In this document: piece after piece, positions 10,885 to 19,906 of the stretch
Layout: each line of letters starts with the position of its first letter
Position numbering within the stretch: the stretch's first letter is position 1
Assembly: GCA_009731375.1 (NCBI GenBank)
Contig: BJOX01000377.1
Coordinates: 562,240-616,900, forward strand
Length of the DNA stretch: 54,661 nucleotides
Direction: 5' to 3'
Source of the DNA: Paulinella micropora
Taxonomy: Eukaryota; Cercozoa; Imbricatea; Euglyphida
Program-made: the position numbers and the translations under genes
The notes under the pieces: model-generated
What the model was told of the DNA's origin: nothing
What the model saw: the letters and a program-made list of their open reading frames with translations, nothing else
Databases searched by the model: none

Positions 10885-11697
10885 TCACTTTGATTTTAAT
10901 AAATTAAAAAATGATGTAAATAAATTAAAATAATTAGTCTCTCTGTAAATTAATAATGTCATAACAATACCTAACCCATTAAGATTAATTGCTTGGTCGT
11001 TTTCGTCTGTAAGATAAAACCTATATACATTATTTGAACTGGTGGATAATTTCTTACCATACTCAGACCCACTTCCGTCGTATATAACGGCTCCGAATGG
11101 AATTTCGTTGGCTGTATATATTTCTTGTAGCACGTGATTATCTCCTTCACCAACTAAGTCCGATTGAAGATACAGAGTTTTTTCCCCTGTCAAAATAATT
11201 ACATTTGGCGATTTAATAAAATCATTAATGAAATAGTATGTTGAGTTTCTATCAAAACCCATAACTTCATGAATACGTGTATCACCATCAAATATAAACC
11301 GCGGTTGAATACCCCCGTTATTTGAAACACTGAATGTTAATTTACCATCCTCCGCTTCCGTGTTTGTATTGTTGCTTGAGACAACATAAGTATAGTCATT
11401 CGGACTTTCCGCGGTTAGTACCTCGGCCGGTTTATTTTTTAAGTTATTCATTGTGTAGTTTCCCTCTGGTATCGTAATTAAAGCCTCATACCCATCTTCG
11501 CTAAGAGTAAAAATATTATATGGTGAAGCCACCGAGTAATACGATTTCGGAACATAAATATGAAGTATTTTGCAGTGAGTTGGATTGTCTAGTGATTTTA
11601 AGTTTATCTCGTGTGTAAAGTCGCTGTCAGTGCCAGTTATTCGGTTTTTGCTATTTATGTAATAGATGCCACTCGCACGGCCTCCTTTGTAGTCCAT
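10885..11697 (-). CDS. Minor capsid (penton-like, single jelly-roll) protein
   Basis: A 270-aa protein. It starts MDYKGGRASGIYYINSKNR, the opening seen in Polinton minor capsid proteins, and continues with alternating strands (FTHEINLKS, HIYVPKSYYSV, ALITIPEGNYT) typical of penton-base-like single jelly rolls that occupy icosahedral vertices. It ends GLGIVMTLLIYRE followed by a short hydrophobic tail. It sits between the major capsid gene and the protease on the same strand, the conserved Polinton order. The ATG at 11697 is used because upstream residues form an AT-rich, unstructured leader overlapping the protease end. Confidence 0.85.
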   Translation of the reverse strand: MDYKGGRASGIYYINSKNRITGTDSDFTHEINLKSLDNPTHCKILHIYVPKSYYSVASPYNIFTLSEDGYEALITIPEGNYTMNNLKNKPAEVLTAESPNDYTYVVSSNNTNTEAEDGKLTFSVSNNGGIQPRFIFDGDTRIHEVMGFDRNSTYYFINDFIKSPNVIILTGEKTLYLQSDLVGEGDNHVLQEIYTANEIPFGAVIYDGSGSEYGKKLSTSSNNVYRFYLTDENDQAINLNGLGIVMTLLIYRETNYFNLFTSFFNLLKSK

Positions 11698-11758
11698 GTT
11701 TTTTGTTTTCAAAGTAGTTGAAAACAAAGATAGTATATTATTATAGATAAATATTTTT

Positions 11759-12238
11759 TTACAAAAAGGTGTCAAAACCATATCCATTTTGTGCTTTTAA
11801 TTTTTCCGCTTCTTCTTCTTTTATGTCTGTATAACCGCTAGCAAACTTAAACCTGTTGCCTTTCGCCCGCTCCATTAAAAACCTCATTGAGTGCCAACCG
11901 CATGTGTCGCTTGTATCAGATTGTTGTTTTACTTGATTAACCTTCATTAACAAATAACTATCGGGGTGGCTTCGGTCAATTAGTTGTTTCATTTGTTGTT
12001 GAAAGTCTTCCGTTGGTTGGTAAAGTGCTAATGGGTCATACACTTCAACACTTCTGTCTTTATCTAGACTTATCCATACTGCTATCCAATGAGACCCCGC
12101 TTGTCTGTGATTGTCCAAATTCATAATAAACCCGTATCGCTTTCTGCTTCCGGGCTTCAACTTGTAGATTTCATCACTTGCTATTGCTCCGAGATACCAT
12201 CCATATTTTTTCATTATGTCATCTATTTCATTAGTCAT
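11759..12238 (-). CDS. pro: Adenain/Ulp1-like cysteine protease (maturation protease)
   Basis: A 159-aa cysteine protease of the C5/C48 (adenain/Ulp1) fold that matures capsid proteins in adenoviruses and Polintons. The triad is visible: His50 in GSHWIAVW, Asp68 in EVYDPL and Cys113 in SDTCGWHSMRF, with Gln106 positioned for the oxyanion hole. Length is close to the shorter Polinton proteases. The start codon abuts the stop of the upstream basic-protein gene (one-base overlap at 12238), so the pair is likely co-transcribed. Confidence 0.9.
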   Translation of the reverse strand: MTNEIDDIMKKYGWYLGAIASDEIYKLKPGSRKRYGFIMNLDNHRQAGSHWIAVWISLDKDRSVEVYDPLALYQPTEDFQQQMKQLIDRSHPDSYLLMKVNQVKQQSDTSDTCGWHSMRFLMERAKGNRFKFASGYTDIKEEEAEKLKAQNGYGFDTFL

Positions 12239-12513
12239 TAGTCCTGGTTTCTGTTCTCGTGTTCAAGACGATTGAAATCAGATTTGATTATTTTTTCTCT
12301 TGGTTTTCGGTCCTGCCTTTGTTGCCTCGGCTTACCGATATATTTCAAAAACAACTTAACAATTTGAAGTGTGCTCATATCATTTGTTTTCTTACCAAAA
12401 TTAAGATAATATTTTTTACCCTTCTTGATAATATATGGTCTCCCGCTCTTATTCCTATAAACCCGCGGTGGTCTTACCTTAGCCTTTTTCTTATTAGTCT
12501 TTTTAGCAACCAT
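12238..12513 (-). CDS. Small Lys/Arg-rich protein, candidate core or DNA-binding protein
   Basis: A 91-aa, strongly basic protein (N-terminal MVAKKTNKKKAKVRPPRVYR; C-terminal RQQRQDRKPREK). A short segment GRPYIIKKGKKYYLNFGKK looks like a small beta unit. It is encoded directly upstream of, and overlaps by one base, the maturation protease on the same strand. The starting ATG is preceded by GTTTATATACA, the box shared by other genes of this element. Such proteins in adenovirus-like virions condense DNA, but homology to a named family is not shown. An AT-rich spacer of 67 bases follows upstream. Confidence 0.65.
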   Translation of the reverse strand: MVAKKTNKKKAKVRPPRVYRNKSGRPYIIKKGKKYYLNFGKKTNDMSTLQIVKLFLKYIGKPRQQRQDRKPREKIIKSDFNRLEHENRNQD

Positions 12514-12580
12514 TGTATATAAACAAAAAAATATTTTCAATCTTTTAGAATTTGAAACAAAATATCCATTTAATGAAACT

Positions 12581-12874
12581 TTACAGCCCCTCCTCGTTGC
12601 TTACCATGAGTTTTGCGGCAGTAGCACTAACACTACCCGCGTAAGGCACCCCAACACTACTCAATGCCCCCGCAGTCCTAGAGATTACCTTATTATCGCG
12701 AAGGAATTTATTAACAGCCAAGGCAGTTTTTCCGACCTTAGCCCAGTTAATCTTTCCTCCCTTTTGCCCGCTCTTCTTCTTGGTTTTCTTTTTTCCTCCC
12801 TTCTGTGGCATTGATGGATTGTATCCGATGTTATATCCTGATGGTTGTGAAATCATCACTGGCGATACTGGCAT
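12581..12874 (-). CDS. Small virion protein, pX/pVI-like candidate
   Basis: A 97-aa protein with a Gly/Lys-rich middle (GGKKKTKKKSGQKGGK) and an amphipathic C-terminal half (NKFLRDNKVIS, then an Ala/Gly/Ser-rich helix). The FLxDxKxIS-type motif followed by a small-residue helix recurs in small virion proteins of Polintons, adintoviruses and virophages that have been compared with adenovirus pX or pVI; that comparison is from memory of the family pattern. It sits between the ATPase and protease genes, inside the morphogenesis block. A membrane-active or core role is inference. Confidence 0.6.
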   Translation of the reverse strand: MPVSPVMISQPSGYNIGYNPSMPQKGGKKKTKKKSGQKGGKINWAKVGKTALAVNKFLRDNKVISRTAGALSSVGVPYAGSVSATAAKLMVSNEEGL

Positions 12875-12909
12875 ATAATATACATTAAAAAAATAATTAT
12901 ATAAAAATA

Positions 12910-13728
12910 TTATTTCAGACGATAAGCAAAGTTTTTTCTTAACTCGTCATCAACACTTGAAACATACAGAAAATTAAATCTCTCCTTTGTAGCCTCGTGA
13001 TACTTTTGAAGAAAGTAATCAAAGTCAAAAGATAGGTCTAAGTGTTTATACACGAGTTCCATTTTGTCCTGAGATTGCCCCGGAAAGATTAATAAATAAT
13101 CTAACTGCTTAATGGCTTCTGGTCTAAGGTCATTCAGATACTGACTAGACATAATCACCTTACTTTTATAGTGTCTGTTCTTTTTTAACAAATCACTTAC
13201 GGACTTGTCTCTTAATCCGCTTCCTAAATCGTCCAAAACAAAAACAACCTCTGGTGAAATATACTTACTTGGTCGTTCTTTCTTTTCACCTCCTTCTTCC
13301 TTTTTCTTTTCTTTTCCGAAATAAAGAAATTGTGGTTTCTCTATTTCCTCTTTGTCCTGTTTTACTTCTCCTTCGTGTTGTTCGTCCTGTCTGTTCAGTT
13401 TGTCAAGTTCATAGTCTATCACGTTCACCCCGTCCGATTTAAGAAAGGTATATATTGCCATCGGGTTGCCTCTGTTCTTAAAGTGCTTTACCATTGCTTT
13501 ATAAATGTAGTCCTTGTGTATTGTTGAAGCAATAATGACAATACGGGTCTTTCTGTCAGTTGTCCTTTTCAGTATTTCAAAGAGTGCTGTTGTTTTACCG
13601 CTCTTCTTAAGGGCTAGCAGAAAAATGTTAGCATACGGCTCGTTGAATAACTTGTAGCCCTTGGCTTTTTTGTTTCCATCACCCTCTTGTTTTACTGGCT
13701 TCACCTTGACATTGTTAATCTTCTCCAT
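12910..13728 (-). CDS. FtsK/HerA-type genome-packaging ATPase
   Basis: A 272-aa P-loop ATPase that would drive DNA into the capsid. Walker A is LALKKSGKTT (residues 38-47). Walker B is VVFVLDDLG with acidic residues at 166-167. A sensor-like SSQYLNDL motif follows about 20 residues later. Between the Walker motifs is a charged Glu/Lys insert (about 110-155). Length and motifs match A32-like Polinton ATPases. The gene is intact. TAATATACG lies directly before the ATG on the coding strand, the element-wide start-proximal box. Confidence 0.9.
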   Translation of the reverse strand: MEKINNVKVKPVKQEGDGNKKAKGYKLFNEPYANIFLLALKKSGKTTALFEILKRTTDRKTRIVIIASTIHKDYIYKAMVKHFKNRGNPMAIYTFLKSDGVNVIDYELDKLNRQDEQHEGEVKQDKEEIEKPQFLYFGKEKKKEEGGEKKERPSKYISPEVVFVLDDLGSGLRDKSVSDLLKKNRHYKSKVIMSSQYLNDLRPEAIKQLDYLLIFPGQSQDKMELVYKHLDLSFDFDYFLQKYHEATKERFNFLYVSSVDDELRKNFAYRLK

Positions 13729-13737
13729 CGTATATTA

Positions 13738-14097
13738 TTAAGCAAGAAATTCTAAGCATATGACAATTCGGCCTGCTAAATTTCCTGTGTCAATATTTCC
13801 GCTGTCAGTTTCAAGGACTTTAAATGTATATTGCCCGTCCGTCCATCCGACTACTCCTAAGTTGTAGCCGAGGTTTGAAATGTTTGCTATATTACTATCG
13901 GAGAATGTTCCGATAATTCCAATTCTGTCCATATAAAGAATTCTGGTTTTGGTTTCAGTCTGGTCGTTCATATAATGAATAAATTTTACATTCATTCTGG
14001 TTGGTGTGAATGACATTTGAATGTTCTTGTTAAATGTTTTGCTTCCAACAAAATCATTACTCAGAAAAATAATCTTTTGGTATTTATAGTCGGCCAT
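13738..14097 (-). CDS. Unknown beta-rich small protein
   Basis: A 119-aa protein with no recognised domain. Strand-like segments alternate (KIIFLSNDF, MNVKFIHYM, TRILYMDRIGIIG, YTFKVLETD, GRIVICLEFLA), and there is no membrane helix or signal peptide. It lies 9 bases upstream of the ATPase gene on the same strand, so it belongs to the morphogenesis block and may be a minor virion or cement protein. A GTAATATAATC box precedes the start codon. Confidence 0.65.
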   Translation of the reverse strand: MADYKYQKIIFLSNDFVGSKTFNKNIQMSFTPTRMNVKFIHYMNDQTETKTRILYMDRIGIIGTFSDSNIANISNLGYNLGVVGWTDGQYTFKVLETDSGNIDTGNLAGRIVICLEFLA

Positions 14098-14398
14098 GAT
14101 TATATTACTACTCTCATAAACTTTTTAATAACAAAAATATTTTCGCGGACTGCCTGCGACTTTTACTCAAGGGTAAGCGAAAAAAATAATGAGAGTTGTG
14201 CTTATTGTATTCACAAAGGAATAGAAACAAAGTATAAATGTGTTTTCATAAATAACGGAAATAATATGTGTCGTAGTTTTGATGATGCTTTGCCATTAAT
14301 GTGTGCCGGCGATAGTTCGTGGTATATGACACATACATATGAGTGTAATTCTATTTAAACATAATGATATATAATAATAACAAAGAATAACAAACAAT
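14098..14398. other. Divergent spacer with possible Cys-rich gene remnant
   Basis: This spacer separates the minus-strand morphogenesis block from the plus-strand GIY-YIG gene. The frame ending at 14358 reads a Cys-rich stretch (SCAYCIHKG, NNMCRSFDDA, MTHTYECNSI) but has no start codon in a sensible place. It may be a remnant or chance. GATATATAATAATAAC at about 14365-14380 is probably part of the promoter of the next gene. Confidence 0.4.
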
Positions 14399-14983
14399 AT
14401 GCCACGAGTTGGAGATTGTAAGAAAGGAAAAATTTATGCGATTAGGTCGCACCAAACTGATCAAATTTATATTGGATCAACTACACAGACATTGGCTCAA
14501 CGATTTGGTGCTCATACAAGAGAATATAAATGTTGGATGAATGGAAAATTTAATTATGTTTCTTCTTTTGAAATCGTCAAATATGATGATGCTTATATTG
14601 AATTAATTGAAGAATTTCCTTGTAATAACAAGATGGAACTTGAGAAAAGAGAAGGTGAATGTATTAGACAAACAGAAAATTGTGTAAATAAAATAATAGT
14701 AAGAAGAACCAAAAATGAATATTATGAAGATAACAAAGAACAAATAGTGCAAAAAATGAAAAGATACTATGAAAAAAATAAAGAACATTTAACACAGAAA
14801 ATGAAAGGATACTACGAAGAAAATAAAGAACAATTATCACAGAACATGAAAGGATACAGAGAACGGAATAAAGAATATTTGTTAAAAAAGAAAAAAGATT
14901 ATTATAAAGAAATAAGACAAAAAAAAATCACTTGTGAGTGTGGTTCAATTTTGTCAGTACATAGTTTATTGCCTCATAAATAA
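14399..14983 (+). CDS. GIY-YIG nuclease-like protein with tandem charged repeats
   Basis: A 194-aa protein. The N-terminal GIY-YIG signature is GKIYAIRS, then IYIGSTTQTLAQRF. The middle has four tandem units of about 16 residues with consensus YYEKNKEHLTQKMKG, differing at a few positions. The C-terminal tail (ITCECGSILSVHSLLPHK) resembles the CxC-His modules in the gene at 20904-21449. The other GIY-YIG gene (2299) shares the architecture but not the exact repeats. It is likely a mobile-element-borne nuclease; whether it acts in homing, replication or recombination is unknown. Confidence 0.8.
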   Translation: MPRVGDCKKGKIYAIRSHQTDQIYIGSTTQTLAQRFGAHTREYKCWMNGKFNYVSSFEIVKYDDAYIELIEEFPCNNKMELEKREGECIRQTENCVNKIIVRRTKNEYYEDNKEQIVQKMKRYYEKNKEHLTQKMKGYYEENKEQLSQNMKGYRERNKEYLLKKKKDYYKEIRQKKITCECGSILSVHSLLPHK

Positions 14984-15035
14984 AAGAAAATACATTATGA
15001 CAATATGATCGGATTATCCGCTTTTGGTTTTTAAT

Positions 15036-15398
15036 TTACTTCTTACCACCCCCAGAACTTGGAGAAGGTAAAACGATACCGACCATCAACGAAATGAGCC
15101 CAACATAGACATTAGTTTGATTACAATCAAGATTATGGTTAGAAAGTTTTACGATCGCTAATGAGACTATTGAAATAATGATAGACATTTGAAACAGATA
15201 CTTAATAAGTCTGCTGTCGGTCGGTCTATTTGTTATACAACAACAATGCCAGTTATCTTCCAATTCGTGCTCTACTTTTTTTTCTTCATTCTTTAGTTCT
15301 ACTTCAAGAACACGAGATTTTAATTCGGGAGTTAGTTCGCCATCCATATCCATAATAGGCGGTGGTCTGTGAAGTCTGGTTGTATTATTGTTGGACAT
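15036..15398 (-). CDS. Small membrane protein with two C-terminal helices
   Basis: A 120-aa protein. The first 65 residues are hydrophilic, with a helical Glu/Lys region (VLEVELKNEEKKVEHELE) and a Cys triplet (WHCCC). Two hydrophobic segments follow (about 70-86 SIIISIVSLAIVKL and 98-112 NVYVGLISLMVGIVLP), and the end is PSPSSGGGKK. Similar short two-helix proteins ending LP-S/N-P occur in other viruses of eukaryotic microbes, as far as I recall. The gene overlaps the fibre stop by a few bases on the same strand (15385-15398), so it could be a virion membrane or fibre-anchoring protein. That is inference. Confidence 0.65.
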   Translation of the reverse strand: MSNNNTTRLHRPPPIMDMDGELTPELKSRVLEVELKNEEKKVEHELEDNWHCCCITNRPTDSRLIKYLFQMSIIISIVSLAIVKLSNHNLDCNQTNVYVGLISLMVGIVLPSPSSGGGKK

Positions 15399-18300
15399 TA
15401 GGGAATACTACTGCTCGGATTTCTGCTAATTGGTTTGCTTGGTCTTGTAATATATTCATGAGATGTTTGTTTTCTTTTTCTAAATTAACTACCTTTTCCG
15501 CCATGTGTTGAAAAACACTAATTAATATTGGTATAAAATCTTGGTATGATACTCCTTCAAGGTTGCCTTCTCCATCGTCTGCTTTTATTCCACTTTCAGA
15601 TACAAAATCTGGAAATATTTTTTTGACTTCGTCCGCTATAAATCCGTGGCCTTTTTTTTCTTTCTTCTCATCTGATTTCCAATAATACGAACAGCAGTTT
15701 ATTTTCATTAGCTTCTCACAGCAATCCCCGCATTCTAATGTTTGAATATCTGATTTTAGCCTCCTGTCCGATGTATAAGTCCAAGCACCATTAAGTGGAA
15801 TATAATTATAAGCACCAGACGGCTCACCAGTAGTAGAGTTTGAAGTAGTCCAAGCATGAAGCAAACCAGTTGAAGAAACAATTACACCATAATTCGTATA
15901 TTCTCCCGATTTCAAAACTATTTGTGGGTCATTAGTAGCAACAGGTCTTTGTCTTAGTGTTAAATAACCGCTGGATGCTGTTGTAAGAGTTATTGGCTTT
16001 GAAGCAGTAATCGCTGTGCTGTTAATTCTCATTAATTCTGTTACAGCACCATCATAAAATACGTGGCTATTGCCAACTGGCACGTTGTAAATGAATATAC
16101 CGCTTCCAGTTCCAAAGCCTTGAAACTCCGTTGTAGAATTTGTATCATAATCGTATATAACTAATTTATTAACGGTAGCATTCTTTCTATCTATACATAA
16201 TTTTTTGTTCGCTCCAACTACTAGATCGCTATTAGCATATATTGTTCCAGTCCCCCTCGCATAAAAATTTAAGTCTTGATTAGTATTGCTTCCTGTCGCG
16301 TATATTGAATTAAAACCAAAGCCTATTCCTTGTGTTCCGTTGCTGTGCCTAAATTCAACACCGCCAGAAGATCCTCCAAGATTGGCTGAGACATATAATC
16401 CTACTGGTGTTGGATGATTTCCAGTTCTTGCCTCTCCTCTTATATCCACCGTGCTATTAACAACGGATATTCCAACATTAGCCGTTATCAATCCAGTATT
16501 ATCTATGTTCATCGCCTCAGACCATGTTATAGCACTCCCCGCCGTTATTCCTGATTTATAGCCAAAAGAGAGTGTATTACTTACCTTTGCTATTCTAAAA
16601 TTCGCATTAGCATAACTTGATTTCCATCCAGCATTATCTAAATAAGCATCAAAAGCAAGAATTATATTGTTATGACCTAAATTGGCTATTGTAAATAAGG
16701 GATATGTGTCCTCCGTTGTAATGGCTTGTATATGTGGCCCCGACGTGAAATCACCATAAGCACCATATATTTCTAATCCCGCCGACGGCCCCGTCCCCTT
16801 TGTTGTATTGCCTATGATTATTGGCTTACCTGTTGATGTTGTTATTTTGGTGCTCGCTGTTATCGTTGTCCCTGTTATTGTTGTTCCCGCTATTGTTCCA
16901 CCACTCGTTATGTTGTTTGAATTCATGTCTAAGGCTCCATAAAACTTCATACCACCAGCATTGTTAAAACGGACAATGTCAGACGAAACAAATTTGCTAT
17001 CTGAGAGTTTTGAAATATAAAGTCCTGCTCCTTTTGCGTCAGATGCGACATTCGTAAATACATAACCTCTTTGGTCTGCGGTTCCACTTGAAGCAGTATT
17101 TAGAGTGTATAAGAAAGACTGCCAATTACCCGTCGTCTGCGAAAAGAATGCGTCTCCCCCATTTTGGTTCAATATCCGCGCCCCGTTATATGTGATATTT
17201 CCGCCGTTAATGATATCCACATTGTTAAAATCGGCTTGGCTCAACAAAGTCAGTCCTCTTATATCATTTCTCGTTCCATTAAATATTTTAATTCCCGTTA
17301 TCGTTTGGTCTCCTGTTAGTTTGACATTTTGTCCGTCCAATGTGTCAGCATACCCTTTTGTCGCTCCGTCCGTCGCTAATGTCGGAGTTCCAAGGTTCGC
17401 TATTTTGCTACTATTACAATCTAGCCCAGAAGCATTTACCCAACAGACTATCGCGCCATCAATAACGAAACTTACTTTTTTTGCATCTATTTCAAAGTTA
17501 TAATTTACGCCCGTGCTCATGTTAAGGCATCCGATAGTTCCTATATTGGACGTGGAGTTAAAGACCACAAATACCCCCCTTGTCGTCGCATTCGTTGAAT
17601 TTCCAGTTATTTCAAGACCACTACTATATGTCTTAATTCCTGCTATGGTTTGGTTTCCTGTTAGTTTAACCACCGAAGTATCAAGAACAGAGACATCAAC
17701 ACCATCAACAAGATTTACATTTGTTATGCTTTGCCCTCCCATATCTAAGCCACCATTTGCTGTTATTGCCCCACTCGTTGTTAATGTGGTTGTTGATACA
17801 CCAGCACTCGCGGTTAATAAACCTTTTGTCCATAAAGTACCATCATTTCCTTTTAATGACATTAATAATTGTTCTCCAGAATTTTCCCATATAAAACCTT
17901 GGGACGAAGTATTAGCAACTCTAAATCTGATAGATTCGGCACTAAAATTATTACCAGCCACGGCCGTTCCTCCGCTAAATGATTTGCCTGCCAGACGACA
18001 CCATATACATCCCCCAGTTATAGTCAGTAAGACTTGAAAAGAATATACCTGTATTATTTCCTCCTTCATTAAAAACATTATGAAGCAATATTTTACATCC
18101 GCTGGCCGTAATTTTTCCACTCGCTGTTAATGTTGTTGTGCTTATTCCTGCGTTAGCGGTTATTACATTACTAAATGTTTTATTTCCTGCTATGGTTTGG
18201 TCTCCTGTTAGTTTAACCACCGAAGTATCAAGAACAGAAACATCAATGCCGTCAACATTACCCACATTTGTAATCGCAAATCCTCCCATATTTAGTCCTG

Positions 18301-19323
18301 CCGTCATACTGGCTGTGCCATCTAATCTTAGAAAAGGTGAAGTCGTGTTCCTCCATTGTCCAGTGCTATAAACGAGTAGTTGATTGTCTGCTGGTGTTGT
18401 TATTATTACATCATTTAAAGCATCTATTGATTTATTGCCTAGTCTATTATCAAAGTCTGAATTTGCTCTCGCTGTCGTATAATATAAATTGGTTCCCTCT
18501 GCTAAGTTTGTCGTTGTTTTAGTGGCTAATTGACTATCAAATCTTGCTGTCGTATAGTATAAATTGGTTCCCTCGGCTAAGTTGGTAGTTGTTTTAGTGG
18601 ATAATTGACTATCAAATCTCGCGGTGGTGTAATACAAATTAGTCCCCTCTGCTAAGTTCGTTGTTGTTTTGATAGAAAGTCTATTATCAAAGTCTGAATT
18701 TGCTCTAGCCGTAGTATAATATAGATTTGTTCCTTCTGCTAAGTTCGTTGTTGTTTTGATAGAAAGTCTATTATCAAAGTTTGAATTTGCCCTTGCGGTG
18801 GTGTAATATAAATTGGTCCCTTCTTTTAAGTCCGTAGTTGATTTGTTTGAAAATCTTGTGTCAAACCTTCCATCAGTATAGTAAAGATTAGTCCCCTCTG
18901 CTAAGTTTGTCGTTGTTTTAGTGGCTAATTGACTATCACATCTTGCAGTCGTATAATATAAATTGGTTCCTCTTTTAAGTCCGTAGTTGATTTTAAAGAG
19001 AGCCGTGTGTCAAAGCGGTTATCAGTCCAATAATAATTAAGCCCTTCTTTTAAGTCCGTAGTTGATTTTAAAGCGAGACGTGTGTCAAAGCGGTTATCAG
19101 TCCAATAATAATTAAGTCCTTCTTTTAGGTCAGTTGTGCTTTTGGTAGATAATCGTGTGTCAAATCGGCCGTCAGTATAATAAAGATTTATCGGGTCGGC
19201 ATCTTCTGGAACTCTGTCTGTGTTTAAGCCAACAATATTAGTGTTGGTTAAGTCTAAGTTAAGCATGTTTAGACTATCAACCGCCAACTCATTCAAACCG
19301 AGTAAGGATTTATATTGGCTCAT
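15385..19323 (-). pseudogene. Long trimeric-fibre-like protein with S74 chaperone domain, two frameshifts
   Basis: About 1,310 codons when the frames are followed. The N terminus (MSQYKSLLGLNELAVDSL) leads into about ten tandem units of 23-29 residues with consensus NLYYTTARFDSQL, KTTTNLAEG, as in phage tail fibres. A long beta-rich shaft follows, with recurrent VKLTGDQTIAGIKTF-like units. The C terminus carries the S74 intramolecular chaperone: a TYTSDRRLKSDI signature, GFIADEV, then a coiled coil. S74 domains trimerise a fibre and then cut themselves off after the Ser. Frame changes lie near 18975 (GGG to GG) and near 17990 (an extra T). Both sit in short homopolymers, so they could be read errors. 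The likely role is host attachment. Confidence 0.82.
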
Positions 19324-19384
19324 CGTATATTAATTATTTATTTATTTATTTAAAAAATACTAAAATATAATAATCTTAGTATAA

Positions 19385-19897
19385 ATGCCGTCTCCCGAAG
19401 CAAATCGTAAGAACTGGGGTAAGGCTGTGGAAAGTATTAAGAGCAAAAGGCAACATAAGGTTGAAATAGCGAAAGAGAAATTAGCAAAGTGTAGAAAGGC
19501 TTATGTAGGTGACGATGAAGAGATGGAGGAAAAGATAAACCGCATGGCTGAAATGGGTGTTGCTAATGATATCATTAATGGAAAAGACCAAGACGATACA
19601 CCAGAAGAAAGCAGTGAGAGTGATGAAGAATGTGATTTTACCGACATTATAGCAGAAAAGATGGCTAAGATGAAAATAAGAAGAAAGAAAGCGGAAGCAA
19701 AGAGGAAAGTAAGTAAAAAGTCTGTGCCTGAACATGAGGAGAGCGAAAGCGAAAGTGAAGAAAGTGAAGAGGAACCAGTAAAGAAAACTAAAAGTAAAAA
19801 GTCAAGAAGTGTAAGTGTAAAAGTGTATAATCAATCTTCTGGTGGTGCTAAGAAAGAAAAAAATAATGATATTGAAAAATGTTTCTTAAAGTTTTAA
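19385..19897 (+). CDS. Unknown charged protein with acidic Ser/Glu tracts
   Basis: A 170-aa protein with no recognised domain. The N-terminal third is basic and helical (NRKNWGKAVESIKSKRQHK). The centre and C-terminal half hold acidic Ser/Glu clusters (ESSESDEECDF and ESESESEESEEEP) alternating with Lys-rich stretches (KIRRKKAEAKRK, KKTKSKKSR). It lies immediately upstream of the integrase gene (9 bases) on the same strand and diverges from the fibre gene. The pattern suggests a nucleic-acid- or chromatin-associated protein, possibly helping integration; that is inference. Confidence 0.6.
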   Translation: MPSPEANRKNWGKAVESIKSKRQHKVEIAKEKLAKCRKAYVGDDEEMEEKINRMAEMGVANDIINGKDQDDTPEESSESDEECDFTDIIAEKMAKMKIRRKKAEAKRKVSKKSVPEHEESESESEESEEEPVKKTKSKKSRSVSVKVYNQSSGGAKKEKNNDIEKCFLKF

Positions 19898-19906
19898 TGA
19901 TATAAT

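Noticed and set aside
14017-14358. 113-codon plus-strand frame with a Cys-rich end
   Set aside because: Its start lies antisense inside the 13738-14097 gene and there is no ATG near the Cys-rich part; kept only as a possible remnant.
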